From positions 1,158,001-1,222,000 of the forward strand of contig OV050033.1 in assembly GCA_920105625.2 (NCBI GenBank): 64,000 nucleotides of DNA. Direction: 5' to 3'. The stretch comes from Clusia tigrina. Its lineage: Eukaryota; Arthropoda; Insecta; Diptera; Clusiidae. Each line of letters starts with the position of its first letter. Position 1 is the stretch's first letter. This document shows, in pieces, positions 63,753 through 64,000 of this stretch. Below the pieces are notes generated by a model that searched no databases, was not told where the DNA came from, and saw nothing but the letters and a program-made list of their open reading frames with translations. The position numbers and the translations under genes were made by a program.

Positions 63753-64000
63753 CTACTCTGTGTGCTCGTGGTAGTGTCCGTGGTTTGTACTAGTGTCCCA
63801 GGGAGAGTCGGTCAAAACCATAAACTCCACTGGCTCTGTCTGCGTTGCGAATGTGTCCCAGGGAGAGTCGGTCAAAACCATAAACTCCACTGGCTCTGTC
63901 TGCGTTGCGTGTGTGTCCCAGGGAGAGTCGGTCAAAACCATAAACTCCACTGGCTCTGTCTACGTTGCGTGTGTGTCCCAGGGAGAGTCGGTCAAAACCA
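63753..64000 (-). CDS. 3' end of a possible 20-residue-repeat protein, truncated by the window edge and carrying an in-frame stop
   Basis: Reading left from the edge, the - strand repeats EPVEFMVLTDSPWDTxATQT, where x is His or Phe, and ends with STNHGHYHEHTE and a TAG, followed by AATAAA. That layout fits the C-terminus of a repetitive secreted or structural protein. However, one unit has TAG in place of CAG at 63962-63960. Above that stop only 13 codons are visible before the edge. The frame is therefore broken in this assembly, or the array is non-coding. One + strand frame is also open through all units, so openness alone proves little. I do not recognise the peptide. Confidence 0.35.
63793..64000. 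repeat. 60 bp tandem array running off the window edge
   Basis: There are three full units (63793-63852, 63853-63912, 63913-63972) and 28 bp of a fourth, starting gtgtcccagggagagtcgg. The units are almost identical and differ only at gttgcgaat/gttgcgtgt and ctgcg/ctacg. A diverged half-copy may precede them at about 63773. Such identity means recent amplification or gene conversion. The array continues outside the window. Confidence 0.97.

Noticed and set aside
63735..64000. + strand open frame through the 60 bp array
   Set aside because: It has no ATG in view, and its upstream part is AT-rich 3'-flank-like DNA. It is open mainly because the unit is a multiple of three.

Overview
The window reads as intron-rich, AT-rich animal DNA with short Drosophila-type introns (52 to 159 bp), GT-AG splice sites, AATAAA signals, many CA/GT and CAA/CAT microsatellites and decayed transposons. 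There are no bacterial features. My inference is a higher fly (cyclorrhaphan dipteran, possibly a tephritid fruit fly), but the sequence alone does not fix the species.

Only two genes can be supported end to end. At 3.1 to 3.7 kb on the + strand there is a compact intronless gene for a 96-residue secreted protein, with a TATA box, a signal peptide and a polyadenylation signal. The main occupant is a split gene on the - strand that runs from a signal-peptide exon at 34.3 kb, across a 23.5 kb first intron, to six exons between 10.65 and 7.79 kb. I rebuilt it exon by exon. It encodes a secreted protein of about 838 residues with a partial and then a canonical ten-cysteine von Willebrand factor type C (VWC) domain, followed by a 640-residue Thr/Ser/Glu-rich mucin-like tail with clusters of Ser-Gly dipeptides. 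All six introns are phase 1, and the last one (66 bp) has no stop and is a multiple of three, so its retention would add 22 residues. Its 5' untranslated exon and promoter are not certain; a candidate donor lies at 59.36 kb.

The rest is intronic or intergenic. It holds a decayed Jockey-clade LINE (43.57 to 44.47 kb, - strand), two weaker Tc1-like transposase remnants (22.9 to 23.1 kb and 56.0 to 56.7 kb), and several coding-like stretches that I cannot name. These are a reading frame without an ATG and with membrane segments at 17.5 kb, a - strand frame broken by one TGA at 49.0 to 49.5 kb, and a cluster on both strands at 51.8 to 53.3 kb.

The right edge enters an array of nearly identical 60 bp units (63.79 kb to the end). 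On the - strand these read as a 20-residue peptide repeat ending just before an AATAAA signal, but one unit carries an in-frame TAG. I found no convincing new multi-gene system. The VWC/mucin gene and the edge repeat are the most interesting items.
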